Shown: positions 10,374-19,888 of the stretch, one piece after another
Numbering within the stretch: position 1 is the first letter of the stretch
Layout of the letters: the number at the start of each line of letters is the position of its first letter
From: Phialophora verrucosa
Lineage: Eukaryota; Ascomycota; Eurotiomycetes; Chaetothyriales; Herpotrichiellaceae
Assembly (NCBI GenBank): GCA_002099365.1
Contig: MSED01000002.1
Location: forward strand, 3,451,923 to 3,515,922
Length of the DNA: 64,000 nucleotides
Direction: 5' to 3'
Position numbers and translations under genes: made by a program
The notes under the pieces: model-generated
Told to the model about the DNA's origin: nothing
The model's input: only the letters and a program-made list of their open reading frames with translations
Database searches by the model: none

Positions 10374-13253
10374 CTATGGCACGAACTCGGATACCATTTC
10401 ATTCCCCTGGACGCCTTGAATCAATGTCGGCGGCCAGTCAGGGTCACAACTCCATGTTGTGTCGAAATCGTACTCGCCGCTCCCAACCGTCGTATCGACC
10501 TGGTCTGAAATCACTACCCGGGCCTTGCCATTCGGGGGCACCTTGACCTTGGTGATCATCTTCGAACCTTCAATCCTCCATTCCACAGCATAGAGTCCGT
10601 ACGGAGAGTCAAATGAGGTTGATGCGTGACGAATCGTGCCTCCAGGTTTGGGGGCAACCAATGCCGTCCGCCAACCTGGAGAAAGGGGAGAAAGTCCGCC
10701 GATGGTCCTATGTAAGAAGTCGCAGACGGACCCGAGCGCGTAGTGGTTGAAAGACGTCATCTGTCCTGGATTGATACTTCCATCTGGAAGCATCGAGTCC
10801 CAGCGCTCCCACTGTGGTTGTGAGCATAGACGTATTGGGTTCAGTAAGCCAAAACAACAATGTCGGTCAACGCTGCTGTGCAGTCATGCGAGGAGCTGGG
10901 GAGGGAGGGAAGCGAGCGGGCAGATGGCACACAACAGAGACCAAGACTTACAATAGTTGTTGCTCCCATAGTGATCGGGTACAACCAGCTAGGACAATCC
11001 CGTTCTTGTAATAATCTGTAGGCGAGATTCAGCAGACCGTGCTCGGCAAGTACCTTCAAGATGATAGGTGTTCCGGCAAAACCTGTCCCGACTTTGAAGT
11101 TGTCCCATCGGATCAACCAATCCAGTCTCGATTTCGCGGTACGTATCTGAGAGTCCGATTGAAAGAGTCCGAAGAGAAGGCCGAGGCAGTACGCCGTTTG
11201 TGTGTCGCTTGTTAGTCGACCATTCTTGGTGATATATTCGGCCTCGAATTTCTCCATGAGCTCGTCTGCATCCTTTGAATACCTGGTAGCAACATCAGTC
11301 TTGCCGAGTACTATCCCAATCTTGGCGGCAAGCCTTGTCACGTAGATGAGATACGCATTGGCGACAAAGAATGGATCAGTCCGACCGTGGCCAGGAAGCT
11401 GTGGCGGAGATTTAGGGTCCAGCCAATCACCATATTGAGGCGTACACTCCGAATAGAAGCCGTCCTTGTTACGAGGAAGTCCTCGGTCAAGCCACATGCG
11501 CATACTGTCCCACTGTTTTGCCAGTATACTCTGGTCCCCGGAGGCCTCGTATATGTCGAATGGCACAGTGATACAGGCGTCTGCCCAGATAGCCATTGGT
11601 CGTTCGTCGGCCTGACGTCGCAGTGGGACCCGAGGAATGATGACAGGTACATTTCCGTCCATGCGGCGTTGCTCGGCGGCGAGATCTCCAAGCCATGATC
11701 CGAGAAACGCCGAGGTGTCGAATAAGTAATTCGCGGTGGATGCAAAAACAGCGATATCGCCGGTCCAGCCGAACCTTTCATCTCGTTGGGGGCAATCTGT
11801 TGGCAGTGATATAAAGTTACCGCGGGTCGAGGCGATAGTGTTGTGGTGGAGCCGGTTGATGAGTTGGTGCGAGCAATCAAACATCCCTGTGCGACGGAGA
11901 TCGGACGAGATGAATACGGCGACGACATCGGACAACTTCAAGCCCTCGTAGCCCGTGATTTCGGCATATCTGGGGTCGAAGTCAGCTTCAAATCGATTCT
12001 CTTTCCCTCTCCTGGAGATCGGGAGGTGGGGGATGACAGAGAGGGCCATGATATTCCTACCTGAATCCATACCAAGAGAACCGCGACTCGTAGCCCTTTG
12101 TTCGACCGCCCAATTTTATGATGTTTTCTGCTCTGGCGGTTCTTAGAGGTCTGGTCCCAAGTTCTTTGTTCTCGAGGACCTCTGCATGCCTGACCACCAC
12201 CTGATCGCCGGACTTCCCTGGCACGTCCACCAAGAACTTCAGCCACCCGACGAGATTCTGCCCAAAGTCAAGAATCAGCTTGCCACTTGGGGAGGTGATA
12301 AGCTGCTGGGGCTGTATCTCTGCAATTCGCCTCACAGGAGCAACATCGGGCGAGATCAGGGTGGCGGACGGAAATATAAGCTCTTCGGCCAGAAGACCAC
12401 CAGTACCCGGCAATTGAGCGTTGACAGTAGACCAATTGGGATCGTCGAGAGTGGTATCGAAGATTTCTCCATTATAAATCTCGGCTGCAACAACTGGACC
12501 GTCCGCAAGATACTGCCAACTCGAGTCGGACGCGCAAATGACCTTCCCATCCACTTCGAGTTGACCGAGAAATCCGAGTCGCTCACCCCAAACGTTCGAC
12601 ACACCAGGACGGCCAAGTCGACCGGCAAACCAGCCTTCGGCCACGTAGGCTCCGATAACATTGTCACCGTTCACGAGGTAGGGTGTCACGTCGTATGTTT
12701 GATAGTGAAGTCGATCATGGTAAGATTGCCACCCCGGAGCGAGGAGCTCGTTACCTATGGCTCTTCCGTTGATCTCCACTTGGTAGATGCCATGAGCAGA
12801 GGCGTACAGACGTGCCACCGCCCCGCCGTTCAGAGAGCACGTAAATTGTTTCCTCAGGCGAAACGGTCTCTTCGGATCCTGACTTGGATTGCCGGTATGG
12901 GGAGCAGAAATCAGGCCACAGGCCCAGTCGGAGCGGGACAGTAGGGCGGCTTCCAGATTCAGACTTGCCCAGGGGCTAGTCGAGCCGTCTTGTCCCGTGA
13001 CACAGACTCTGACTTGAATTTTCTCTCGTGAGCGCAAAGGCGATGATGGCCAGGGCACCAGGACCGATTCCGGAGACTTGACCTGGTAAGTCTCCTCGTT
13101 GATGCCACGGACAATCACCAATGTGTATGACGCCTGGGTCCAGCCCTTTAAGGTTGTGGGTGAAAACCGCCAAGAGAGCCGCGGACAGCTGTGAGATATG
13201 GCAAAGCCATCGTGATGATGTTCGGCTGTCAGTTCTGCAATGCAAATCGACAT
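10374..13253 (-). CDS. Alpha-L-rhamnosidase, glycoside hydrolase family 78
   Basis: Complement of join(10374..10811, 10952..11969, 12061..13253), 882 residues. The enzyme hydrolyses terminal alpha-L-rhamnose from glycosides such as flavonoid rutinosides and neohesperidosides. Order of regions: an N-terminal beta-sandwich with Fn3-like start (ELTAEHHHDGFAIS), a middle carbohydrate-binding sandwich, the (alpha/alpha)6 catalytic barrel and a C-terminal sandwich. The GH78 signature DCPQRDERFGWTGD is present, with Asp456, Glu462 (expected general acid) and Asp469. A second conserved Glu, Glu739 in TTIWERWD (expected general base), lies at the start of exon 3, and MTSFNHYALGSV follows. No signal peptide is seen, so an intracellular location is likely. 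It is divergent from the second sugar transporter. The aglycone and linkage preference cannot be read from sequence. Confidence 0.92.
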
Positions 13254-14322
13254 CTTCGGTTGTGACTCCGAATGCGGGAGGCTTGCAATCTAAAGATCAC
13301 TTGGTTGATCATACGTGATTTGTATAGGAATATAGCAGAACCTCGTCAGCGCTAGCAGGGACACCAAGGAAGGTTGAATTCGCGATGCAATTCATACCGA
13401 AGACTGCCCCCGGCTCGCGGTAAGTTGCGCCGACCTCCAGGCCTGGATCTTCGCGAACTTGTGAGGTGAATTGATCAGCTGTGTCAATAGATGTATCAAA
13501 CTAGGTAAAGCTAGGCATGCTACCAGGGGGATTTCCTTCCAACGGCAAAGAGTGTTTGATACGACCGGGACGACCTGCATGACCTCAGGTCGGGGAGAAG
13601 CGGAGCGGGGCCGGATCCCAGAAGATCCGCTTTGTTTGTTCGCCCCGTATGGTCCTCCGAGCCTCCGACCAACTTCTGTCCGGCCAGACATACCGAGGAC
13701 AGCACTCGTGAATGCTCGCTCAACCAGCCTTCTTCTCACACAAGAACAACGGAAAGAGGACTCTAGAACCGGGTCATCGATTTCGCTACGATGATCCTGC
13801 GACTATGGCCCAGTGAGGGGCCTCTCCGGGGCAGCAATCTCCGGCTCTGCTCCCCCAGCTACAGCGAGAGGATCCAACTGTCGTTGCGCTACCTCATTTG
13901 GTCCTTACAGCACACGCGAAACTGGTCATCAACCACGTCCCTGGCACCTGCCCTGAATTTGGAAGCTGGGATGCATTCCCCGCCCCTCCACGTTCCGAAG
14001 CCCAAACTCGTGATGCCGGCCATATCCCCAGCTGTCAGACTTTTTCCCCACGGGGAATACACGAGCTGGTCGTCGACTGACCTCAATTTCTAACTACCGT
14101 GCTGCCTTCTGGGTGAATTCGGACCGAGAATGCCTGGTGATGGAGTTATTGAGCCTGCTTTATCGCTCGAAGGCTCCGTGGCGCGAGCACCTATATCTCT
14201 TGAGCGGGCTATAAAGTTGTGGCCGTAGCTGTTGGATCTACACAAGCCTGACTACGCCCGCATACGTTGTCTTTTGACCTCACGTTAACGAATTTCTTCA
14301 TACCTTCGACTCGAGCGAACAG
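13254..14322. promoter_or_regulatory. Divergent promoter between rhamnosidase and second transporter
   Basis: This 1,069-bp interval separates the starts of the GH78 gene (-) and the MFS gene (+). It contains TCTCCGGGG at 13823-13831, a CGG-A-CCG element at 14120-14126 embedded in ACCGAGAA (the same 8-mer occurs at 4624-4631 in the other divergent promoter), and a TATAAAG at 14210-14216. No coding region was supported. Confidence 0.5.
14210..14216 (+). promoter_or_regulatory. TATA-like element of the second transporter
   Basis: TATAAAG lies 107 bp before the ATG at 14323, a reasonable distance for a fungal core promoter with a leader of about 70-80 nt. No start site is known. Confidence 0.4.
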
Positions 14323-16028
14323 ATGGCAGCGGCAATGTTGCAGCGAACGAAGCCTGGCTTGGTCCCGGCCACGACTACAATTCGTGAGGCCGCGGCCGCC
14401 GCCATGCCAACGAGCTCTGTCGACACGAAGCACTGGTGGCGAGCCAAGAACCTCCGGACACTGAACATCTTGCTGGTCGTCCCGTTGGTCTCTATTTTTA
14501 CTCTAGGGTGGGTGGGCTCCGTTCCAAATCCCAATCACCACTATGACCGTCTCCGTTTTCTCGCTGACACTACTTATCGTATGCAAATTACAGATTTGAC
14601 GGCTCCATGATGAACGGCCTTCAGTCGATCCAGCAGTGGCGCAACTCATTTGGCAATCCCACTGGCTCGACCTTAGGCCTGTTCAACGGCGCATATCCAA
14701 TCGGCGGCATAATTGCTACGTGCACCGTTTCCTACATCGCTGATCGATTTGGCCGCCGCATTGGGATCGCCGCTGGTGCTTTTGTCTGCTGCTTGGGCGC
14801 CATCCTGCAATCAAGCGCAAGCAGCGAAGCCCAGTTCATCGTTGGGAGAGGTTTTATCGGCGCGGGCAGCGTTTTGGTCCAGTCATGTGGTGCGCCACTT
14901 ATCACTGAGATCGCACACCCTAATCAACGAACGACCGTGACAGCCTTGTACCAGACTTCGTACGGGTTAGGATCTGTCTTCGCGGCCTGGATCACCTTTG
15001 GTACATTCCGCATCAACGGAACCGCTGCGTGGCGCATCCCCTGTGCGGCACAGGCACTGCCTTCTGTTTTCCAAATTGTACTTATCTGGTTCGTCCCTGA
15101 AAGCCCCAGATGGCTGGTATCGCAAGATCGCGCCGAAGAGGCCAAACGCACCCTGTCCAAATACCATGCCGAAGGTGACGAGAACGACGCGCTGGTCAAT
15201 TGGGAGTTTGCCGAAATTTACAGCACCCTTGCCCAAGAGAAGATCAACGACCGGGGCAATATCCTTTCCAATTACGCCGAGTTCTTTAGGACCCCAGGGA
15301 ATCGACTTCGACTATTCCTCCTGTTCTGGTGTGCCAATATTCAGCAGAACTCTGGCAACGACATCATATCTTACTATCTGGCCCCTATTTTGGCGACTGT
15401 GGGCCTGACTTCGAGTCTTCAGCAGACCTTGATCAATGCTACCTCTCAGATACTCTCCTGGGCTAGTGCCGTCTATTTTGCCACTTTGCCGAGTAAGCTG
15501 GGTCGTCGTCCACTGTTCCTGGGAGCAGGAGTCTTTGTATTCCTGTGTCTCGTCGCCATCACCACTGGCAGCGCCGTCTACGCCACCGACAACACCAACA
15601 AGTCTGCCGGTATTGCTGTCGTGGCGTTCATCTACATCTTTTCTCCAGCTTACAATTTCGGCAACACGGGTAACTTGACCCTCTACTTTACTGAGATCTT
15701 GCCTTACACCCTCCGTCTTCGAGGCACCGCAATCTTCCAGTTCTGGAGTCTGGGATTCACCGCTCTCGAAACCTTTGCCATTCCGGTCGGTCTCCAAAAC
15801 CTCGGTTGGAAGTTCTACTTTGTCTTTATTGCATGGGTCGTCCTCAACACCATTGTTGTTTATTTTGTCTTTCCTGAGACCAAGGGTCCTTCTCTGGAGG
15901 AGATTGCGGTCATCTTTGACGGCCCGCAAAATGCGTTCTTGTCTGATGAAACCCAGGCCAATATGATGGCTCGTGAGATGGACGTCGAGAAGAAGGCTGA
16001 GCATCATGTTGAAAAGGTGGCTCAATAG
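14323..16028 (+). CDS. MFS sugar transporter (lactose-permease/hexose type)
   Basis: join(14323..14507, 14594..16028), 539 residues with one 86-nt intron. This is a twelve-helix sugar porter of the major facilitator superfamily. Visible signatures are DRFGRR after helix 2, PESPRWL before the central loop, the helix-7 to helix-8 region with QQNSGNDIISYYL, and the C-terminal PETKGPSLEEI. The subgroup resembles the fungal lactose permease-like transporters, which carry disaccharides and plant glycosides as well as hexoses. The intron lies between IFTLG and FDGSMMNG, a common intron position for this subgroup. It is divergent from the GH78 gene and co-oriented with the following GH78-like and GH3 genes. 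Its likely job is uptake of the sugar or glycoside that these enzymes cut; the actual substrate is unknown. Confidence 0.9.
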
Positions 16029-16612
16029 ATAGATTTCACGGATTTGGAGCTGTACAGTGGAATATAGTAGTAAAAGCATGAAGATTGCTTGGAGGGAACT
16101 TTCAGGATACGCCCGCTAAGAAAGGAACTTTCCGGGGAATGACTCAGGCCTCTAGCGTTAACTAGTCCCTCACCTACCCCCCGAGATCCACGGCGGTAAG
16201 AAGTAAAGTTCCCAACCGATGGTCCTGAGTTAGGCCCTTGTCCAGGGCGCCAGGGAGTTTGATTCTGGGTTTGGCCACCTAACCTCAGTATCTATACTTC
16301 GTGTTTTTGTCCCAGGCTTCGCGAAACTTACTCCACTTTTGATCTAATTACTCCGTACAGCTCCCCGTTTTCCAACTCCAGAGATCCGTGAGCTCCCCAG
16401 TCAGCTCGCAGCTACCTAAGATCCAATGATGCATTCGGGTCAAAGTCCACCGAGTGCAGGAATATTGCCGCGCGCCCGAGGAGGAAAATAGCTCCATGAG
16501 AGACATATATGGCCATTGGATGTGACCACGACAACCTCCAGTTCTGCTATCGCTAGAGGGGAGGCCCCTACTTCACTTTGAATCACGAGAGACTGACCGC
16601 GAATCGGTGGCA
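16029..16612. other. Intergenic region upstream of the GH78-like gene
   Basis: This 584-bp spacer holds the 3' end of the transporter transcript and the promoter of the next gene. TTTCCGGGG occurs at 16129-16137, one of several related motifs in this cluster. No gene was seen. Confidence 0.45.
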
Positions 16613-19201
16613 ATGGCCGGGACTGCGATTGACACATCATGGATCTGGAATGAGGAGTGGAATGACGGTCCGTCTCCAACAACAGCAGGAGGATTCGTTG
16701 ATTTCCGCAAAGTATTTGATGTCGCGTCCGTACCGACTGGTCCCGTCAACATTCACATCTCTGCCGACACAAGGTACAGGCTTTGGATCAATTCGCGATT
16801 CGTGCACACTGGCCCGGTCAAAGGAGATGCCCAGCAATGGTTCTTCGACGAGCTCGACATCCAACCATTTCTTCAGCAGGGTCAGAATGATATTGCAGTC
16901 CGGGTTCTGCGGCTCTTCCCCGGCAGCCACCATGGCATCACTTTCGTCAGGATGCCAGTTCCAGGCTTCTATTTGACTCTGCCAGTTCAGCCTGGTGCTG
17001 GTGTGAGTGCGAGCGCGAGGCACCCTCCTGTCGATATCGCCACTGATGGAAGCTGGGAGACTTCTGTCGATGAGGGTTCCCGTCTCCCGTGCAACATCAA
17101 GGATGATGATTTCCTTCATATCTACGAAGAGGTACACCGACAAAGGGCCCACCTTCGCCGCTGGATTCCGGCAAAGCCGTACCGGTACATGGCTTCCTAC
17201 GGTATTTGTCCGCCGTGGAAGCTCACACCACGGGTTATCCCATTTCATCGCCTTGAAAAGGTCGGTTTCGACTCATTACATAACATCAAAAGTACAGTGC
17301 CTGAGACGGAATGGGCTGCACTTCTGCTTCATTCCAACAGCGACGACAGCGGCGGCGCCTCGCTATCACCCTCTGTGACCCTACCGCGCGGGACTACGCA
17401 CCACATCGAGCTCGAGATGGCTAACCATACCACGGCGTTTCTGAAACTCATCTTCCAAAGACCAGAGGCCATGGGGAGCGCTGTCCGCATTCAATACTCG
17501 GAATGCTATGAAGATGAGCCCGCATTGATCCCATACTCGAGGCGCAAAGGTGATCGCAAAGACAGCACAAAAGGGCTTTACGGACCATATGACCTCTACA
17601 GACTCGGCGGATCTACAGCCGGCATCGCTGCCCTGCTAAGGCACGACGTGGACGAGATGGAAAAGGAGATTTTTGAACCATTTCATTTTCGCACATTCCG
17701 CGTGATCACTCTCGACATCGACGTGGCTGCGGACACTGACCTGGTTTTTTATGGAGTAGAAGTATTGCAGACCAACTACGATCTGGATGTGCAGGCGAAA
17801 TTCCAGGCTCGCTCTAGCAGCACTGTTGCACGACAGCAAGAGGCGGAAGCGGTCGACGCATTGTGGAACACCAGTATCCGCACACTGCGAAATTGCATGC
17901 ACGACACGTACGAGGACTGCCCGTTTTATGAACAGCTGCAATATGCCATGGACGCCCGCAGCTCCATCTTGTTCACGTACTGTGTATCAGGAGACGATCG
18001 ACTGGCACGACAAGCAATCTGTCAGCTCTACAATGCTTTTCAGCCCGCGTTGGGACTCACCCCGAGCCGCGCCCCGGCCCATCAACTGCAGATAATCCCT
18101 AATTTTGCGCTCTACTGGGTCTGCATGGTGTTCGACCACTTCATCTACTTTGGTGACACGGCCTTTACGCTCCGCTTCCTCAGTGTCGTGGACGCGGTAT
18201 TGAGGTCTTTCGACCAGCGCATCGACAAGGAACTCGACCTAATCCGTGCTTTCACCACAGACAACCGCTGGGAGTTTGTGGACTGGATTCCAGGGTGGCG
18301 CCCTTTTGGGATCCCGCCGGCCGCGCAAAGTTCGGGCTATTTAACCTTCACCAACGCTTTGTATGCCTACACCTTGAAGTTTACAGCGTACTGTCTACGA
18401 CAACTCGAACAACCGACGACGCTCCGAGCTGATGAATACTCGGTTAGAGCCCAGGCCGTGGTTGAAGGCATTCGAAAGCATTGTTTCGATGGCGAATTGT
18501 TCACGGATGGCCTGGCGCGCAATGCCAATGCCAATGTCGACTACAGCCCTCACAGTCAGATCTGGGCGGCATTATGCGGAGCGACAACCGGCGCCGAAGC
18601 TTCGGAGATTCTTCTGCGCTCTCTGCGGTCTTCGACAACAACTCCTGTCCATGGGAAGGGCCCATTCGATCGACCTTCCGTGGCGATGTCTTTCTATACG
18701 CTCCGAGCGCTCTCCGAGATGGGCGGGGCTGCGTATGACGACGCATTCAGAGCTTTCTGGGAACCTTGGAAGAGACAACTGGCCCAGAACGTTACCACTT
18801 GGGTCGAGGATGATGTGACGCAGCGTTCAGACTGCCACGCCTGGGGGTCTGCCCCTTTGTACGAATTCATCGCCGAGGTGGCCGGATTAAAACCCGCTGA
18901 ACCAGGATTCCGGTCTATCACGTTCGAGCCACGCTTGTCTCTCTATCCAAGTGTCAAAGCCCAAATGCCGATCAATGGACTGCTCGGACGCGGCCTGGTT
19001 CACGTGGAATGGGAACGGCACTCTCAGAATGGGCAGGACGATGTGACCGAAGTGTCCATCCAAATTTTGGAATCCTCCGGCTCCTCTGCATTGAAAGACA
19101 TCACTACGCAAGTCGTTCTACAGCATGGGGAGAGGATTTCCTGCCGAGGCTTGGGACCTCATCGGTTTAGAGTATCAAGTAAGCAGACGGATGTCGAATA
19201 G
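16613..19201 (+). CDS. Divergent GH78-type alpha-L-rhamnosidase (RhaB-like motif spacing)
   Basis: This is a single 862-residue exon. The frame is open a little upstream, but the first real ATG is at 16613. The N-terminal half is beta-sandwich-like with a carbohydrate-binding appearance; the C-terminal half is a six-hairpin (alpha/alpha)6 barrel. The acidic signature DCPFYEQLQYAMD gives Asp435, Glu440 and Asp447. These offsets of 0, 5 and 12 match those I recall for Bacillus RhaB (Asp567, Glu572, Asp579), and differ from the 0, 6, 13 spacing in the neighbouring GH78 enzyme. A possible general base is Glu732 in TTWVEDD, shortly before SDCHAWGSAP. No signal peptide is visible. The two rhamnosidase-type enzymes are too different to be a recent tandem duplication, so they may act on different linkages. 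Activity is inferred from the family. Confidence 0.82.
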   Translation: MAGTAIDTSWIWNEEWNDGPSPTTAGGFVDFRKVFDVASVPTGPVNIHISADTRYRLWINSRFVHTGPVKGDAQQWFFDELDIQPFLQQGQNDIAVRVLRLFPGSHHGITFVRMPVPGFYLTLPVQPGAGVSASARHPPVDIATDGSWETSVDEGSRLPCNIKDDDFLHIYEEVHRQRAHLRRWIPAKPYRYMASYGICPPWKLTPRVIPFHRLEKVGFDSLHNIKSTVPETEWAALLLHSNSDDSGGASLSPSVTLPRGTTHHIELEMANHTTAFLKLIFQRPEAMGSAVRIQYSECYEDEPALIPYSRRKGDRKDSTKGLYGPYDLYRLGGSTAGIAALLRHDVDEMEKEIFEPFHFRTFRVITLDIDVAADTDLVFYGVEVLQTNYDLDVQAKFQARSSSTVARQQEAEAVDALWNTSIRTLRNCMHDTYEDCPFYEQLQYAMDARSSILFTYCVSGDDRLARQAICQLYNAFQPALGLTPSRAPAHQLQIIPNFALYWVCMVFDHFIYFGDTAFTLRFLSVVDAVLRSFDQRIDKELDLIRAFTTDNRWEFVDWIPGWRPFGIPPAAQSSGYLTFTNALYAYTLKFTAYCLRQLEQPTTLRADEYSVRAQAVVEGIRKHCFDGELFTDGLARNANANVDYSPHSQIWAALCGATTGAEASEILLRSLRSSTTTPVHGKGPFDRPSVAMSFYTLRALSEMGGAAYDDAFRAFWEPWKRQLAQNVTTWVEDDVTQRSDCHAWGSAPLYEFIAEVAGLKPAEPGFRSITFEPRLSLYPSVKAQMPINGLLGRGLVHVEWERHSQNGQDDVTEVSIQILESSGSSALKDITTQVVLQHGERISCRGLGPHRFRVSSKQTDVE

Positions 19202-19888
19202 CTACCCAGACATGGTATAAATGATTAGGAAACAAACATACAACGTCCGAACCCCGGAGGGTCTCAGAGGGCCTCGGGAAGAGTCAGCCAATTGCCTGCC
19301 GTGACTTCTACTCCAATTAAAGGCCAGATGATGGACCGACGGGTCTTTTCTTTGTCCGAGTTCTCATTCGTGGGCTCTGAGGAGTCGTTACTCTCAACCC
19401 TCAATGCCTACCCTCCGGGGGCATGTTCAGGATTTATCCCGGACGTTGACCGATAGGGCCTTTTTTCCAATTTCTTTACAAGAAAAAATGGTTCGAACGT
19501 TGTCCAATCCAACGTGGGGTCTTTCCAATAAGTGGACATTGGACTGAACCACACCGTCACTCTACCCTTCTTCTGCCCAGCGGTCAAGCCGCGCTTCCGC
19601 GATTCTGAGCGTGGCTCCACCAGAAGTCCGCGCCTCCGCGGTGCGTGATACGGAAGACCGCGAACCAGAACAGGTGTAAGTCATTCACACAGCTCTTAAA
19701 ACATTGGACTCCAGCAGCAGCGCCCTATGCCAGACTCGGTGAGGAGGTTCGCCGCCGAATGTCTTCTGGTTTCTTTGCCTGACTTGCCTTGTGGCTTTCC
19801 TCCGGATTCGATTTCTCTTCGATACAATACTCGCTGGAAAACCCGACATGTTCGCCGCCGCCAGCTGACTTGAGCTTCTGAGAGTACG
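19202..19888. promoter_or_regulatory. Promoter region of the GH3 gene with inverted CCCCGGAGG motifs
   Basis: This is a 687-bp intergenic region. CCCCGGAGG at 19252-19260 and its exact reverse complement CCTCCGGGG at 19412-19420 lie 160 bp apart. Similar motifs occur in the other cluster spacers. No coding sequence was supported. Confidence 0.4.

Noticed and set aside
16607..16612. Possible earlier start (GTG) of the GH78-like protein
   Set aside because: A GTG start is not expected in a fungal nuclear gene. The ATG two codons downstream at 16613 is used instead. The same reasoning moved the starts of the regulator, sec72, vps1, tpa1, arb1 and the gene at 45531.
19485..19500. GGTTCGA-type motifs (also near 25575 and 51629) considered as tRNA T-arms
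   Set aside because: No matching acceptor, anticodon or D-arm structure could be found around them.
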